The position numbers and the translations under genes are program-made. 64,000 nt of DNA, taken from assembly GCF_001697185.1 (NCBI RefSeq), contig NZ_CP014224.1, forward strand, positions 1,798,001 to 1,862,000, written 5' to 3'. Each line of letters begins with the position of its first letter. Position 1 is the first letter of the stretch. Positions 55,602 through 64,000 of the stretch are shown here, piece after piece. The DNA is from Wenyingzhuangia fucanilytica (GTDB lineage Bacteria > Bacteroidota > Bacteroidia > Flavobacteriales > Flavobacteriaceae). The notes under the pieces are model-generated. The model was not told the origin of the DNA. It made no database searches and saw nothing but the letters and a program-made list of their open reading frames with translations.

Positions 55602-57608
55602 ATGAATGCCACTAATAACCCTAACTTAACCTGTATCTTTGTGGACGACCATACCTATGCAAAGGCCAATTTTACCGATGTAGATGGTGCAGCTAGCTTT
55701 TTGGAAACTAAAGCTGAATGTGGTCTTTATACCGCTATCCCCGATGCTAATTTTGAGCAAGCTCTTATTGATTTAGGACACGATTCTGGATCTGTTGATG
55801 GTGGAGTGCCAACAGCTAATATCAATACCTTAACTAGTTTAAATGTTTCTGTTAGTAATATTAGTGATCTTACGGGTATAGAAGCTTTTGTAGCATTAAC
55901 AAATTTAGACTGTTCTATAAACAGTTTAACCACATTGGATTTAAGTACCAATACAGCAATTACAGAATTAGACCTTTCTGAAAATCAAATAACCACATTA
56001 GATTTAAGTAACAATACAGCGATTACAGAATTATATCTACATGAAAACAGTTTAACCACATTGGATTTAAGTGCAAATACAGCGCTTGAAAAGTTATTTG
56101 TTAGTGATAATCAAATAAGTGCATTGAATCTAAGTAACAATACAGCTATTACAGAGTTAGGTCTGTCTAATAATCTATTCATGACATTAGATCTAAGTGC
56201 CAATACAGCGATTACAAATTTATATGTTGACACTAATCAATTAACCGCATTGGATCTAAGTACCAATACAGCGATTGCAATATTAGATGCTAATGATAAT
56301 CAAATAACCACATTGGATTTAAGTACCAATACAGCCATTACAGAATTAAATCTTAATAATAATAAATTAACCGAGTTAGATATAAGTGCCAATACAGCCA
56401 TTACAAAATTAAGTGTTAATAATAATTTCTTAAGCACATTGGATCTGTGGACCAGTACATATCTTACAGAATTAGATGTTAGTAATAATAAATTAACATC
56501 CTTGGATCTAAGAAATGGTGTTAATCAGAATTTTACAACGATGGTTGCTACAAACAATCCTGATTTGAGCTGTATCTTTGTGGATAGCAAAACCTATGCA
56601 GAATCTAACTTTACAAATGTAGATGCTACGGCTAGTTTTATGGAAACTTTACAAGAATGCACTCAATTATATACACAAATTCCTGATTCCAACTTCGAGG
56701 ATGTATTAAAGGATTTAGGTTATGATTCTGGAACACGAGATGGTCTAGTTCTAACAGCTAACATTAGTGGTGTAACGTCTTTAAATGTTTATAGAGAGAA
56801 TATTAATTCTCTTGAGGGTATAGAGGCTTTTACTTCTCTTACCGAGTTAAACTGTATTGAGAACCATTTGACAGCCTTGGATCTGAGTAGTAATACAGCA
56901 TTGACCTCTCTGTACTGTGCTGATAACAATTTAGATGCCTTAGACGTGAGTAGTAATACGGCACTAGAAGTATTGAGTTGTGGTGGCAACAATTTAGACG
57001 CCTTAAATGTGAGTAATAATACGGCACTAACAACTTTGAGTTGTAATAACAATAGTATAAATGCTTTAGATGTGAGTAGTAATACAGCACTAACAACTTT
57101 GAGCTGTGATAATAACAGTTTAACTGCCTTAGACCTGAGTAGTAACACGGCACTGACTGAGTTATACTGTTCTGATAATAGTTTGAGTACTTTAGATCTA
57201 AGAAATGGTGCCAATTCGAGTTTAACAGCTATGAATGCCACAAACAACTCTAGCTTAACCTGTATCTTTGTGGATAGCAAAACATATGCAGAAGCCAATT
57301 TTACAAATATAGATGCTACAGCTAATTTTGTAGAGACTGAAGCTGAATGTAATACTTTATCTATTGATGACGATGTATTATTAGAGAGTGATATAGAAAT
57401 TTATCCTATACCAGCAAAAGATGTTATTTATGTAAAAACAAGTTTGCCTACTACTAAACTTGAGATCTACTCAGCTTCAGGAAAAAGAGTTTATGAAAGT
57501 ACAAACTTCACTACTATTAATGTAAGTAAGCTTAATTCTGGTGTATATTTCATTAGACTGTATATGGAAAATGGAAGTTTTGTTAATAAAAGAATTGTAA
57601 TAGAATAA
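55602..57608 (+). CDS. LRR surface protein copy 2, 3' part after frameshift
   Basis: A 668-aa open frame in the shifted frame. The first ATG (55602) is internal to the cap motif MNATNNPNLTCIF, so it is not a natural start and no signal peptide is present. It contains a third LRR block and a fourth block absent from copy 1 (cap IPDSNFEDVLKDLGYDSG; repeats of the type LDVSSNTALTTLSCNNNS). It ends with the same T9SS sorting domain as copy 1. The fourth block has a Cys in the repeat core, and its DNA is less AT-rich in wobble positions, suggesting a different origin. Joined with the 5' part the protein would be about 1500 aa. Confidence 0.85.
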   Translation: MNATNNPNLTCIFVDDHTYAKANFTDVDGAASFLETKAECGLYTAIPDANFEQALIDLGHDSGSVDGGVPTANINTLTSLNVSVSNISDLTGIEAFVALTNLDCSINSLTTLDLSTNTAITELDLSENQITTLDLSNNTAITELYLHENSLTTLDLSANTALEKLFVSDNQISALNLSNNTAITELGLSNNLFMTLDLSANTAITNLYVDTNQLTALDLSTNTAIAILDANDNQITTLDLSTNTAITELNLNNNKLTELDISANTAITKLSVNNNFLSTLDLWTSTYLTELDVSNNKLTSLDLRNGVNQNFTTMVATNNPDLSCIFVDSKTYAESNFTNVDATASFMETLQECTQLYTQIPDSNFEDVLKDLGYDSGTRDGLVLTANISGVTSLNVYRENINSLEGIEAFTSLTELNCIENHLTALDLSSNTALTSLYCADNNLDALDVSSNTALEVLSCGGNNLDALNVSNNTALTTLSCNNNSINALDVSSNTALTTLSCDNNSLTALDLSSNTALTELYCSDNSLSTLDLRNGANSSLTAMNATNNSSLTCIFVDSKTYAEANFTNIDATANFVETEAECNTLSIDDDVLLESDIEIYPIPAKDVIYVKTSLPTTKLEIYSASGKRVYESTNFTTINVSKLNSGVYFIRLYMENGSFVNKRIVIE

Positions 57609-57648
57609 TTTTTTAACAAACTAGTTTTCAGTACAATGTTATAAAAGC

Positions 57649-57711
57649 CTCTCTACTTTTAGAGAGATTACATAAAAAAAGGAGTAGGAATTAATTTTCT
57701 ACTCCTTTTTT
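57649..57711 (+). terminator. Terminator of LRR gene 2
   Basis: Identical in form to the terminator of copy 1: a small stem, then a 13-bp perfect stem (57675-57687 with 57699-57711) ending in a T-run. Confidence 0.88.
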
Positions 57712-57764
57712 CTTTTTGTATATATTCTTATTTATTGTAAACATAGGAGTTTCAAAAAATTATA

Positions 57765-58084
57765 GTTTTTGAATAAAACCCTACAACTGAATTAAAAACA
57801 GAAACTAAAAAACCATAACTTGTTCCTAACCCTTTTTCTTTCTATTCCCCCTTTAAACTTAAAGCAGCTAAACCTCATACACCAAACTAGCTTTTGAACA
57901 TCCCCCCCTAATCATCAGTCAAATTTAAAATGTTCTAATTCCTAAAAAGTTTGCTACAAAAAAACATCATGCCTTAGGACAAAATAAAAATTACTAAAGG
58001 AATATCAAATATTTAAAAACCTATACTTCTTATTTTACTATCTTAACCACACTAATTTATGAGAGATATAATAGTTTAACTGTG
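57765..58084. other. Gene-free region upstream of the DUF4421 gene
   Basis: About 320 bp without a gene. It must include the promoter of the DUF4421-type gene, but only near-matches to TAnnTTTG (for example TAGCTTTTG around 57886) were seen. No repeat or RNA gene was recognised. Confidence 0.5.
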
Positions 58085-59101
58085 ATGAAATATTTTAAGA
58101 CTTTAATCATATTATTAACTTCTATAAATATGTTTTGTCAAACAACTAAAGACTCTACATATATAGTGGACTTAAATAAAAAAATTACGCTTAAACTAAG
58201 TACTAGCAATAAAACCGAAAGCTTTTCGGTAAAAAGTCCACAACAAAAATTTGAACTTGCTCCAAATACAGAATTCATTACCAAACTAGGTTTTAATTAT
58301 CGCTTTGTATCCTTTTCTATAAAATTACCCACAGAGTTTATACATCATTATAATCATGATCGTAAAGGAAAATCAAAACTATTTTCTTTTGATTTAGATA
58401 TTTTTATAAAGCGTTGGCATCATTATTTATCATATAATAAAACTAAAGGATATTATATCACCAACACCAAAGATTTTATTTCTGATTGGGATCCTAAAAC
58501 GGATCAATACCTTCAATTCCCTAATTTGCACTACACCGCAATTACAGGAATTAGTTCATATGTTATGAATCCAAACTTTTCTTTAAAATTTGTAACCAAT
58601 CAAAATGAAAAACAGCTAAAAAGCACAGGTAGTTTTATCCCTTCTATTTCTTATCAATATTATATTATTGATGACAAAGAAACATTAACGACCAACAACT
58701 CAACTCAACAGTCTAAAACTCTTGAAATTGTTCCCGAAATTGGTTATCATCACACCCATATTCTTAAAGAGAATTTTTATATTTCTGGTGGAGCCATTGG
58801 AGGTGCTGGCTACAAAAATTTACAATTAACTACTCGTTCTTTAGATAACTCTATTCAAAGTACAAGTCATAATATCATTATGCAGGCTAAGGCCGAAATT
58901 GCAATGGGATATGATAATGAATACTTTTTTTCTGGATTAAAATTAGCCAAAACATGGAATCAGGAACTAAGAAAAAAATCTAGCACAACCTACTTTCATA
59001 ACGAATTATTCTTTCGTTTTTTTATAGGATATAGATTTAAAGCTCCAAAAAAAATTGATACTTTCGTGACGCAAAAAATTTTATCTAAAATCCCTTTCTG
59101 A
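58085..59101 (+). CDS. DUF4421-family outer-membrane beta-barrel-like protein
   Basis: A 338-aa exported protein. ATG 58085 is taken as start; the GTG just upstream is less likely. Signal peptide at 1-19 (INMFCQ). The mature part is rich in alternating hydrophobic strands with aromatic ends, has an early TKLGFNYRFVSFSIKLP and ends in HNELFFRFFIGYRFKAP. This fits DUF4421, a Bacteroidota family expected to form an outer-membrane barrel with no known function. It has its own strand and spacing and is not evidently linked to the PUL. Confidence 0.65.
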   Translation: MKYFKTLIILLTSINMFCQTTKDSTYIVDLNKKITLKLSTSNKTESFSVKSPQQKFELAPNTEFITKLGFNYRFVSFSIKLPTEFIHHYNHDRKGKSKLFSFDLDIFIKRWHHYLSYNKTKGYYITNTKDFISDWDPKTDQYLQFPNLHYTAITGISSYVMNPNFSLKFVTNQNEKQLKSTGSFIPSISYQYYIIDDKETLTTNNSTQQSKTLEIVPEIGYHHTHILKENFYISGGAIGGAGYKNLQLTTRSLDNSIQSTSHNIIMQAKAEIAMGYDNEYFFSGLKLAKTWNQELRKKSSTTYFHNELFFRFFIGYRFKAPKKIDTFVTQKILSKIPF

Positions 59102-59176
59102 TAAAATTTTTAATTCCCCTCTCCCCTTATTAAACCTTTATAATTAAATAATGTCTTAGAACAAAAAATATAACAA

Positions 59177-59677
59177 ATGACAAATAAGTACATGAGAATT
59201 ATCCACAGGTATTTAGGATTTTTTTTAATTGGAATTATGAGTGTTTACGCACTAAGTGGAATCGTTTTAATTTTTAGAAATACAGATTTTTTAAAGAACG
59301 AAACAACCATTCAACGTGAAATAGGAAAAAACATTCCTAACAAGGAACTTGGGAGAAGTTTAAGGCAAAAGAATTTTAAAGTTTTAAAAGAAGAAAACAA
59401 CACTGTATTCTTTAAAAACGGAGAATATAATAAACAAACTGGAGTTGCCAATTATACTACCAAGGAACTTCCTTATGCTTTACATCAAATGACAAAGCTT
59501 CACAAAGCTAACTCTGACCATCCTTTATTTTGGTTAAACATATTTTTTGGAGTTTCATTATTATTCTTTTCTATTTCTTCTTTTTGGATGTTTATGCCCA
59601 AAACAGCAATTTTTAAAAAAGGAATGTGGTTTACTTTAGGTGGAATTGTTTTAACATTGGCTTTATTGTTTATATAA
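59177..59677 (+). CDS. PepSY-associated membrane protein
   Basis: A 166-aa inner-membrane protein. The N-terminus MRIIHRYLGFFLIGIMSVYALSG is the typical PepSY-associated helix: an HRYLG motif and a helix at about 9-32. An outside loop follows, with the FKVLKEENNTVFFKNGEYNKQTG segment and an LHQMTKLHKANSDH motif. Two more helices lie at about 113-134 and 142-165. Such proteins are often linked to iron uptake or reductase systems. It is shorter than full PepSY_TM proteins (about 400 aa) but complete for the small subgroup. It is followed by a bidirectional terminator shared with fabI. Confidence 0.75.
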   Translation: MTNKYMRIIHRYLGFFLIGIMSVYALSGIVLIFRNTDFLKNETTIQREIGKNIPNKELGRSLRQKNFKVLKEENNTVFFKNGEYNKQTGVANYTTKELPYALHQMTKLHKANSDHPLFWLNIFFGVSLLFFSISSFWMFMPKTAIFKKGMWFTLGGIVLTLALLFI

Positions 59678-59697
59678 AACCAATAAGTATACATCAT

Positions 59698-59731
59698 AAA
59701 AAAAGCCTTTACTTTCGTAAAGGCTTTTTTT
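59698..59731. terminator. Bidirectional terminator between the PepSY gene and fabI
   Basis: A perfect 15-bp inverted repeat: AAAAAAAGCCTTTAC (59698-59712), a TTTC loop, then GTAAAGGCTTTTTTT (59717-59731). It has A/T tracts on both sides, so it can end transcripts from both converging genes. Confidence 0.95.
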
Positions 59732-59749
59732 ATGATAAAATTTTTAAGA

Positions 59750-60565
59750 CTATTCTTGATCTTCAAAAGCAGCCATAATTTCATTAGAAACTCCCATGTT
59801 AGAGAAACCTCCATCGTGGAATAAGTTCTGTAATGTAACTTTTTTGGTTAAATCAGAGAACAAAGTAATAGTATAATCTGCACATTCTTGAGCTGTTGCG
59901 TTTCCTAATGGAGACATTTTTTCAGCGTAGTTGATAAATCCAGAGAATCCTTTTACTCCGTTACCAGCAGTAGTTGCTGTTGGAGACTGAGAAATAGTGT
60001 TTACACGTACTTTGTGATCTCTACCAAAGAAATATCCAAATGAACGAGCAATAGACTCTAAATAAGCTTTATTGTCTGCCATATCATTATAATCAGGAAA
60101 TACTCTTTGAGCTGCCATATAAGTTAAAGCTACAATTGATCCCCACTCTGCCATTGCATCTTTTTTGTATAAAACTTGCATTACTTTGTGAAAAGACAAT
60201 GCAGAAATATCAAAACCTTTATGAGTAAAATCGTAATTGTTGTCTGTATAATGAATTTTTTTACGAACGTTTACAGACATTCCAATAGAGTGTAAAACAA
60301 AATCAATTTTACCTCCTAAAATCTCAACTGACTTCTCAATTAAGTTTTCGATGTCTTCTAATTTAGTAACATCCGCAGGAATTATTTCAGAACCTGTCTT
60401 TTCAGCTAATTCGTTAATTTCTCCCATACGCATTGCTATAGGGGCATTTGTTAAAACAAAAGTTGCTCCTTCTGCATGTGCAGATTCTGCCACTTTCCAA
60501 GCAATTGAATTAGAGTCTAAAGCTCCAAAGATGATTCCTCTTTTACCTTTTAATAAATTGTACAT
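59750..60565 (-). CDS. fabI: Enoyl-[acyl-carrier-protein] reductase (NADH)
   Basis: A 271-aa cytoplasmic enzyme that reduces trans-2-enoyl-ACP in the last step of each fatty-acid elongation cycle. It is a short-chain dehydrogenase fold with the FabI-type cofactor motif GALDSNSIAW (14-23), LHSIGMS (91-97) and catalytic Tyr149, Tyr159 and Lys166 in LTYMAAQRVFPDYNDMADNK. SQSPTATTAGNGVKGF marks the substrate loop. Full length for the family. It follows recN by 66 bp on the same strand but has a good promoter of its own, and shares a terminator with the facing gene. Confidence 0.97.
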   Translation of the reverse strand: MYNLLKGKRGIIFGALDSNSIAWKVAESAHAEGATFVLTNAPIAMRMGEINELAEKTGSEIIPADVTKLEDIENLIEKSVEILGGKIDFVLHSIGMSVNVRKKIHYTDNNYDFTHKGFDISALSFHKVMQVLYKKDAMAEWGSIVALTYMAAQRVFPDYNDMADNKAYLESIARSFGYFFGRDHKVRVNTISQSPTATTAGNGVKGFSGFINYAEKMSPLGNATAQECADYTITLFSDLTKKVTLQNLFHDGGFSNMGVSNEIMAAFEDQE

Positions 60566-60612
60566 ATGTATATGTTTAAAATATAGTGTTCTATAAGGGT
60601 TAATAGATTCGA

Positions 60613-60646
60613 CAAATATAAGTTTTTCCTATTAAATACTTAACAA
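60613..60646 (-). promoter_or_regulatory. Putative fabI promoter
   Basis: On the minus strand TATATTTG (60613-60620) is an exact TAnnTTTG -7 box, with a TTG at 60644-60646 spaced 23 bp upstream, matching the Bacteroidota -33/-7 layout. It is 47 bp from the fabI start. The -33 element lies within the end of recN. Confidence 0.55.
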
Positions 60647-62290
60647 TTGTGTAGCATGTTCTATTGCTGATTTAGATTTTTCCTTTCCACCTAACATTTC
60701 TGCAATCTCCTCTATTCTTTCATTAGTATCCAATGCTGTTAAATAACTCACAGTTTCTTCTCCTTCTACCTTTTTAAATACTTTATAATGTGTTTGTGCT
60801 TTTGAGGCCACTTGTGGTAAATGCGTAATAGTAATTACTTGCATATTTTGCCCCATAGTATTCATTACATCAGCAATTTTTGTAGCCACATCACCAGAAA
60901 CTCCTGTATCAATTTCATCAAACAATATGGTAGGTAAACTCACAAATTTTGATAAAATCATTTTGATTCCCAACATAATTCTAGAAAGTTCTCCACCAGA
61001 AGCTACCTTTTTTAACAAACCAAAATCAGATCCTTTGTTAGAAGATAACAAGAAAGAAACATCATCTATTCCAAATTCTGTAAAATCTTTTACTGGCTGA
61101 ATATCTACTAAGAACTGAGCATTTTCCATGCTTAACTTAGCTAAAACAGTTTCTAATTCTGATTTTAAATTAGCAACTACCTTTTTTCTATTGTTAGAAA
61201 TTTCTTGAGCTATTTTTAATGTTAATGCCTTTTGCTCTTTTACCTTATTTTCTGCAGCAACTAATAAATCTGCAGCATCTTCTACTTGTCCTACTTTTTC
61301 TGCTAAATTTTCTCTAACCTTAATTAACTCTTCTAAAGAAGTAACAAAATGTTTTTTTTGCAAATCAAACAACAAACTTAATCTGTCATTTAAGTTTTCT
61401 AACTCATCAGGATTTGCTTCAACATTTTCGGCATGTTTTTCTAATTCAAAAACCAAATCATCTAATTCAATTTTTAAACTCTTAGCCCTTTCGTGCATTA
61501 AGGTATAATCCTCATCAAAAGGAGCAATTTTAGACAAAGCTACTTGTAATTGATTTAGTAAAGTTTGGGCTCCAATTTGTTCTTCGGTAGACACCTGTAA
61601 ACTTTCAAACAAATAAGTTTTAATATCCTCTGCATGAGATAGTTTTTCTATATCAGCCTCTAAAGTTTCAATTTCATCAACCTCTTTTAGTTTTGCATTT
61701 TGTAACTCTTTAAACAAATGCAAATTGTACTCATATTGCTGCTGTGCCTCTTCTTGATTTGTTTTTAATACCGCTAATTCTTTTACTGCTTTTTTATACT
61801 TTTTATGTTCGGATTGATAAGTTTTTAAAATATCTAAATTACCTGCCAAAGCATCAACTACATAAAACTGATAATTTTTATCAGATAACGACCTAGTATT
61901 TTGTTGTGAGTGTATATCTAACAAATACTCTTTAAGTTCTTGTAAAGCTTTTAAATTAACTGGTGTATCGTTTACAAATGCTCTAGATTTACCATTAGGC
62001 AATAACTCTCTTCTAATTATAGTTAAAGGTTCATAATCCAATTCTAAATCTTCAAAAACTTGCTCTATTTTATAAGAACCAATTTGAAACTCAGCTTCAA
62101 TCACACATTTTTTATCCTTATCCTTTAGGTTTGTCAAATCAGCCCTATTTCCAAGAACCAATCCTAAGGCTCCTAAAAGGATAGATTTACCTGCACCAGT
62201 TTCTCCTGTAATTACAGAATAACCTTTAGTAAAATCTATTTGTAATCTCTTGATCAAAGCATAGTTTTGAACAGATAATGAAACTAACAT
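60632..62290 (-). CDS. recN: DNA repair protein RecN
   Basis: A 552-aa SMC-like ATPase for double-strand break repair, cytoplasmic. Walker A GETGAGKS (29-36), a Q-loop-like region (DIHSQQNTRSLSD, about 110), a long coiled coil between about 150 and 370, the ABC signature ASGGELSR and Walker B ILFDEIDTG, then VITITHLPQVAS. Length is normal for RecN. It follows the DUF4835 gene by 16 bp; coaBC-DUF4835-recN is a conserved gene order in flavobacteria, so they are likely co-transcribed. Confidence 0.97.
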   Translation of the reverse strand: MLVSLSVQNYALIKRLQIDFTKGYSVITGETGAGKSILLGALGLVLGNRADLTNLKDKDKKCVIEAEFQIGSYKIEQVFEDLELDYEPLTIIRRELLPNGKSRAFVNDTPVNLKALQELKEYLLDIHSQQNTRSLSDKNYQFYVVDALAGNLDILKTYQSEHKKYKKAVKELAVLKTNQEEAQQQYEYNLHLFKELQNAKLKEVDEIETLEADIEKLSHAEDIKTYLFESLQVSTEEQIGAQTLLNQLQVALSKIAPFDEDYTLMHERAKSLKIELDDLVFELEKHAENVEANPDELENLNDRLSLLFDLQKKHFVTSLEELIKVRENLAEKVGQVEDAADLLVAAENKVKEQKALTLKIAQEISNNRKKVVANLKSELETVLAKLSMENAQFLVDIQPVKDFTEFGIDDVSFLLSSNKGSDFGLLKKVASGGELSRIMLGIKMILSKFVSLPTILFDEIDTGVSGDVATKIADVMNTMGQNMQVITITHLPQVASKAQTHYKVFKKVEGEETVSYLTALDTNERIEEIAEMLGGKEKSKSAIEHATQLLSI

Positions 62291-62306
62291 ATATGTGATT
62301 TATAAT

Positions 62307-63203
62307 TTATAAAGAATCTATTTGTCTCCACTTTTTAGAGTTGGTAGAGGAAACTCTTTTTAATACTGATATCAGTTCTGAAGTATCTACAGCCGAATTG
62401 TTTTTAAAGATATTTACAATTTCATCAGATTTAGCATCCATAAAAATTCTAATCATAAAACTATTAGGATTTTCATCATACATTTTTTCTAAAGGTAGTA
62501 ATAACTGAATCATTCTTGATGCTGCTGATTTTTGATTGCGCTCAAAAACATCCATAATATCAAAATGATATTGATACACCAACTTTCTATAAGGTTCGTT
62601 AACCGTAGCCAACATTTGGTCTATTAAAGTAAAACGAGTAATATTTCCTTTGCTATTTTCCCAACCCAAATAACCAGATTGTTGTGACTGATTTGCAATA
62701 GTTAAGGCATTGTTTAAATAAGGGCTTCCTCCTTCTAAACTAAAAGTATCTACATACATCCCTAAAATAAGATATGCATAATAAGACATTACAGAAACCA
62801 AATTAGATTCAAATCCGTTTGGATTATAGTTTATAGGTTGAAATTCTGTATACTGAAAAGAAAAACTATTGTCCTTATAATTTAAAAGAGGACTGTAATA
62901 GGCTGAATTAAAAACAGGTCTAGAAGCTTGTACCTGAAGGGTTCCTGTAAAAGTATTTGTAGACTTTTGTTCTGTTAACAAAATAGTTACAGCACATTTA
63001 ATTTTTTCGTGATCTTTAAACGCAACACTTGTCCATTGCGTTTGATTCATAAACTCCGTTAATGAATTTTCTAAAGTTTTAAATATCTGATTATTAGAAA
63101 CCTGAATTTGATCTGCATTAACGGTTACATTGCAATTTAATTCTTGGGCTTTTACATTTGTAAAAACGAATAGAAAAAAACAGACAAATAATTGTTTATA
63201 CAT
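62307..63203 (-). CDS. DUF4835-family exported protein
   Basis: A 298-aa protein with signal peptide at 1-19 (TNVKAQ), then ELNCNVTVNADQIQVSNNQIF, the typical DUF4835 start. Function of the family is unknown; it is almost always found beside coaBC and recN in Bacteroidota. Conserved features are NQTQWTS, ILGMYVDTFSLEGG and an extended helical C-terminus (MIRIFMDAKSDEIVNIF). Its start codon overlaps the 3' end of coaBC by 8 bp, indicating translational coupling. Confidence 0.85.
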   Translation of the reverse strand: MYKQLFVCFFLFVFTNVKAQELNCNVTVNADQIQVSNNQIFKTLENSLTEFMNQTQWTSVAFKDHEKIKCAVTILLTEQKSTNTFTGTLQVQASRPVFNSAYYSPLLNYKDNSFSFQYTEFQPINYNPNGFESNLVSVMSYYAYLILGMYVDTFSLEGGSPYLNNALTIANQSQQSGYLGWENSKGNITRFTLIDQMLATVNEPYRKLVYQYHFDIMDVFERNQKSAASRMIQLLLPLEKMYDENPNSFMIRIFMDAKSDEIVNIFKNNSAVDTSELISVLKRVSSTNSKKWRQIDSL

Positions 63204-64000
63204 GTAACTTTTTAATAATAACTGTTAAAATATCTTGAGCAACTTCTGCTTTTGATTTCATCTCAAATTTTTGAAACTTAAAATCTTTATCAATAATAGT
63301 AATTTTATTGGTATCTGTTGCAAAACCTGCACCTTTATCTTTTAACGAATTTAATACAATTAAGTCTAAATTTTTACGTTCAATCTTACCTTTTGCATTT
63401 TCTTCTTCATTGTTGGTTTCTAAGGCAAAACCTACTAATAACTGCTTTTCTTTAAGCTGTCCTAAAGATGCTAAAATATCTTTTGTGGGACTCAACTCTA
63501 TATTTAAAGCAGCATCTTTCTTTTTAATTTTTTGATTGGCCACATTAGCAGGCTTATAATCTGCAACTGCTGCTGAACAAATGGCCACATCCATTTCTTT
63601 ATAATATTGATGACAAGCAGAGTACATATCTTCTGCACTAACTACATCAATTCTTTTTACAAAGGAATGTGATATTTTTTGATTTGATGGACCACTAACT
63701 AAAATAACTTCTGCTCCTAAATTTGCTGCACATTTTGCAATTTCAAACCCCATTTTACCAGAAGAATGATTTCCAATAAAACGTACAGGATCAATAGCTT
63801 CGTATGTAGGACCTGCAGTAATTAATATTTTTTTACCCTTAAGAGGTAATTTAGACTGAATGTCTTTTTCTATAAAAGCAACAATATCTTCTGGTTCTGC
63901 TAATCTTCCTTCCCCCACCAATCCACTTGCTAACTCTCCGCTAGTAGCAGGAATGCAAATATTACCAAAAGAAGTTAATTTTTCTATACTTGTTTTGGTA
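63196..64000 (-). CDS. coaBC: Phosphopantothenoylcysteine decarboxylase/synthase, 3' part
   Basis: Partial: the reading frame continues past the window edge at 64000. The visible 268 residues start in KTSIEKLTSFGNICIPATSG and continue ELASGLVGEGRLAEPEDIV, the end of the CoaC (decarboxylase) half. The CoaB (synthetase) half follows: ILITAGPTYEAIDPVRFIGNHSSGKMG, the ICSAAVADYKP segment, LVGFALETNNEEENAKGKIERKNLDLIVLN and TNKITIID. The enzyme makes 4'-phosphopantetheine from phosphopantothenate, cysteine and a nucleotide, a step in CoA synthesis. A GTG at 63921 is internal and is not the true start. Confidence 0.96.
   Translation of the reverse strand, partial: TKTSIEKLTSFGNICIPATSGELASGLVGEGRLAEPEDIVAFIEKDIQSKLPLKGKKILITAGPTYEAIDPVRFIGNHSSGKMGFEIAKCAANLGAEVILVSGPSNQKISHSFVKRIDVVSAEDMYSACHQYYKEMDVAICSAAVADYKPANVANQKIKKKDAALNIELSPTKDILASLGQLKEKQLLVGFALETNNEEENAKGKIERKNLDLIVLNSLKDKGAGFATDTNKITIIDKDFKFQKFEMKSKAEVAQDILTVIIKKLHV

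Larger units (their letters stand above)
52894..57764 (+). repeat. LRR gene tandem duplication, unit 2
   Basis: The second copy of the unit at 48499-52870, at an offset of 4395 bp at the start codon. It is about 0.5 kb longer because it carries an added LRR block. Both units keep upstream region and terminator, so each can be expressed alone. Confidence 0.93.

Noticed and set aside
63196-63921. Complete 241-aa gene starting at the GTG 63921.
   Set aside because: The frame is open to the window edge and encodes the conserved SGELASGLVGEGRL segment upstream, so the gene is a partial coaBC.
1-64000. Insertion sequence, integrase or attachment site as cause of the duplications.
   Set aside because: No transposase or integrase frame and no terminal inverted repeats were found next to the duplicated segments.

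Overview
The window is AT-rich DNA from a marine Bacteroidota bacterium, most likely a Flavobacteriia (Flavobacteriaceae). The evidence is a SusC/SusD pair, a one-protein hybrid two-component sensor (HTCS), type IX secretion (T9SS) C-terminal sorting domains, TAnnTTTG-type -7 boxes, and a coaBC / DUF4835 / recN / fabI block typical of flavobacteria. The enzyme set resembles fucan-degrading marine genera such as Wenyingzhuangia. That genus guess is inference only.

Positions 1-44,000 (all minus strand, transcribed right to left) form one large polysaccharide utilization locus (PUL). It holds one SusC/SusD pair, six S1-family sulfatases, four canonical GH29 alpha-L-fucosidases plus one very divergent GH29-like protein, one GH95, two GH141-like beta-helix proteins, a GH168-like endo-fucanase candidate, a five-bladed-propeller glycosidase, an SGNH hydrolase and an EF-hand/alpha-beta-hydrolase fusion. 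It also holds two large T9SS-exported TIM-barrel-like enzymes of unassigned family and a small T9SS protein that appears to share their C-terminal module. Many fucosidases together with many sulfatases point to a sulfated fucose-rich glycan (fucoidan / sulfated fucan). Terminator-like hairpins after the 312-aa gene and after susD suggest at least three transcription units: 43.7-37.4 kb, 37.3-21.0 kb, and 20.6 kb down to position 15.

A likely division of labour: T9SS enzymes cut the polymer at the cell surface, SusC/D imports oligosaccharides, and periplasmic or lipoprotein sulfatases, esterases and exo-fucosidases strip sulfate, acyl groups and fucose. The HTCS at 44.1-48.3 kb probably senses a released oligosaccharide and activates the locus. 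No sulfatase-maturating enzyme, fucose permease or fucose catabolic gene is in the window.

Positions 48,499-57,764 (plus strand) hold a tandem duplication of a long leucine-rich-repeat (LRR) T9SS surface protein, each copy with its own upstream region and terminator. The second copy is split by one extra A in a homopolymer. Positions 58,085-59,677 encode a DUF4421 protein and a PepSY-type membrane protein. Positions 59,750-64,000 (minus) are core genes: fabI, recN, a DUF4835 gene and the 3' part of coaBC.

Signs of recent rearrangement are a 625-bp tandem duplication across the GH95/GH168-like junction, a near-identical 3' module shared by the two T9SS enzymes, and the LRR duplication. No tRNA, rRNA, transposase, integrase or CRISPR array was recognised.
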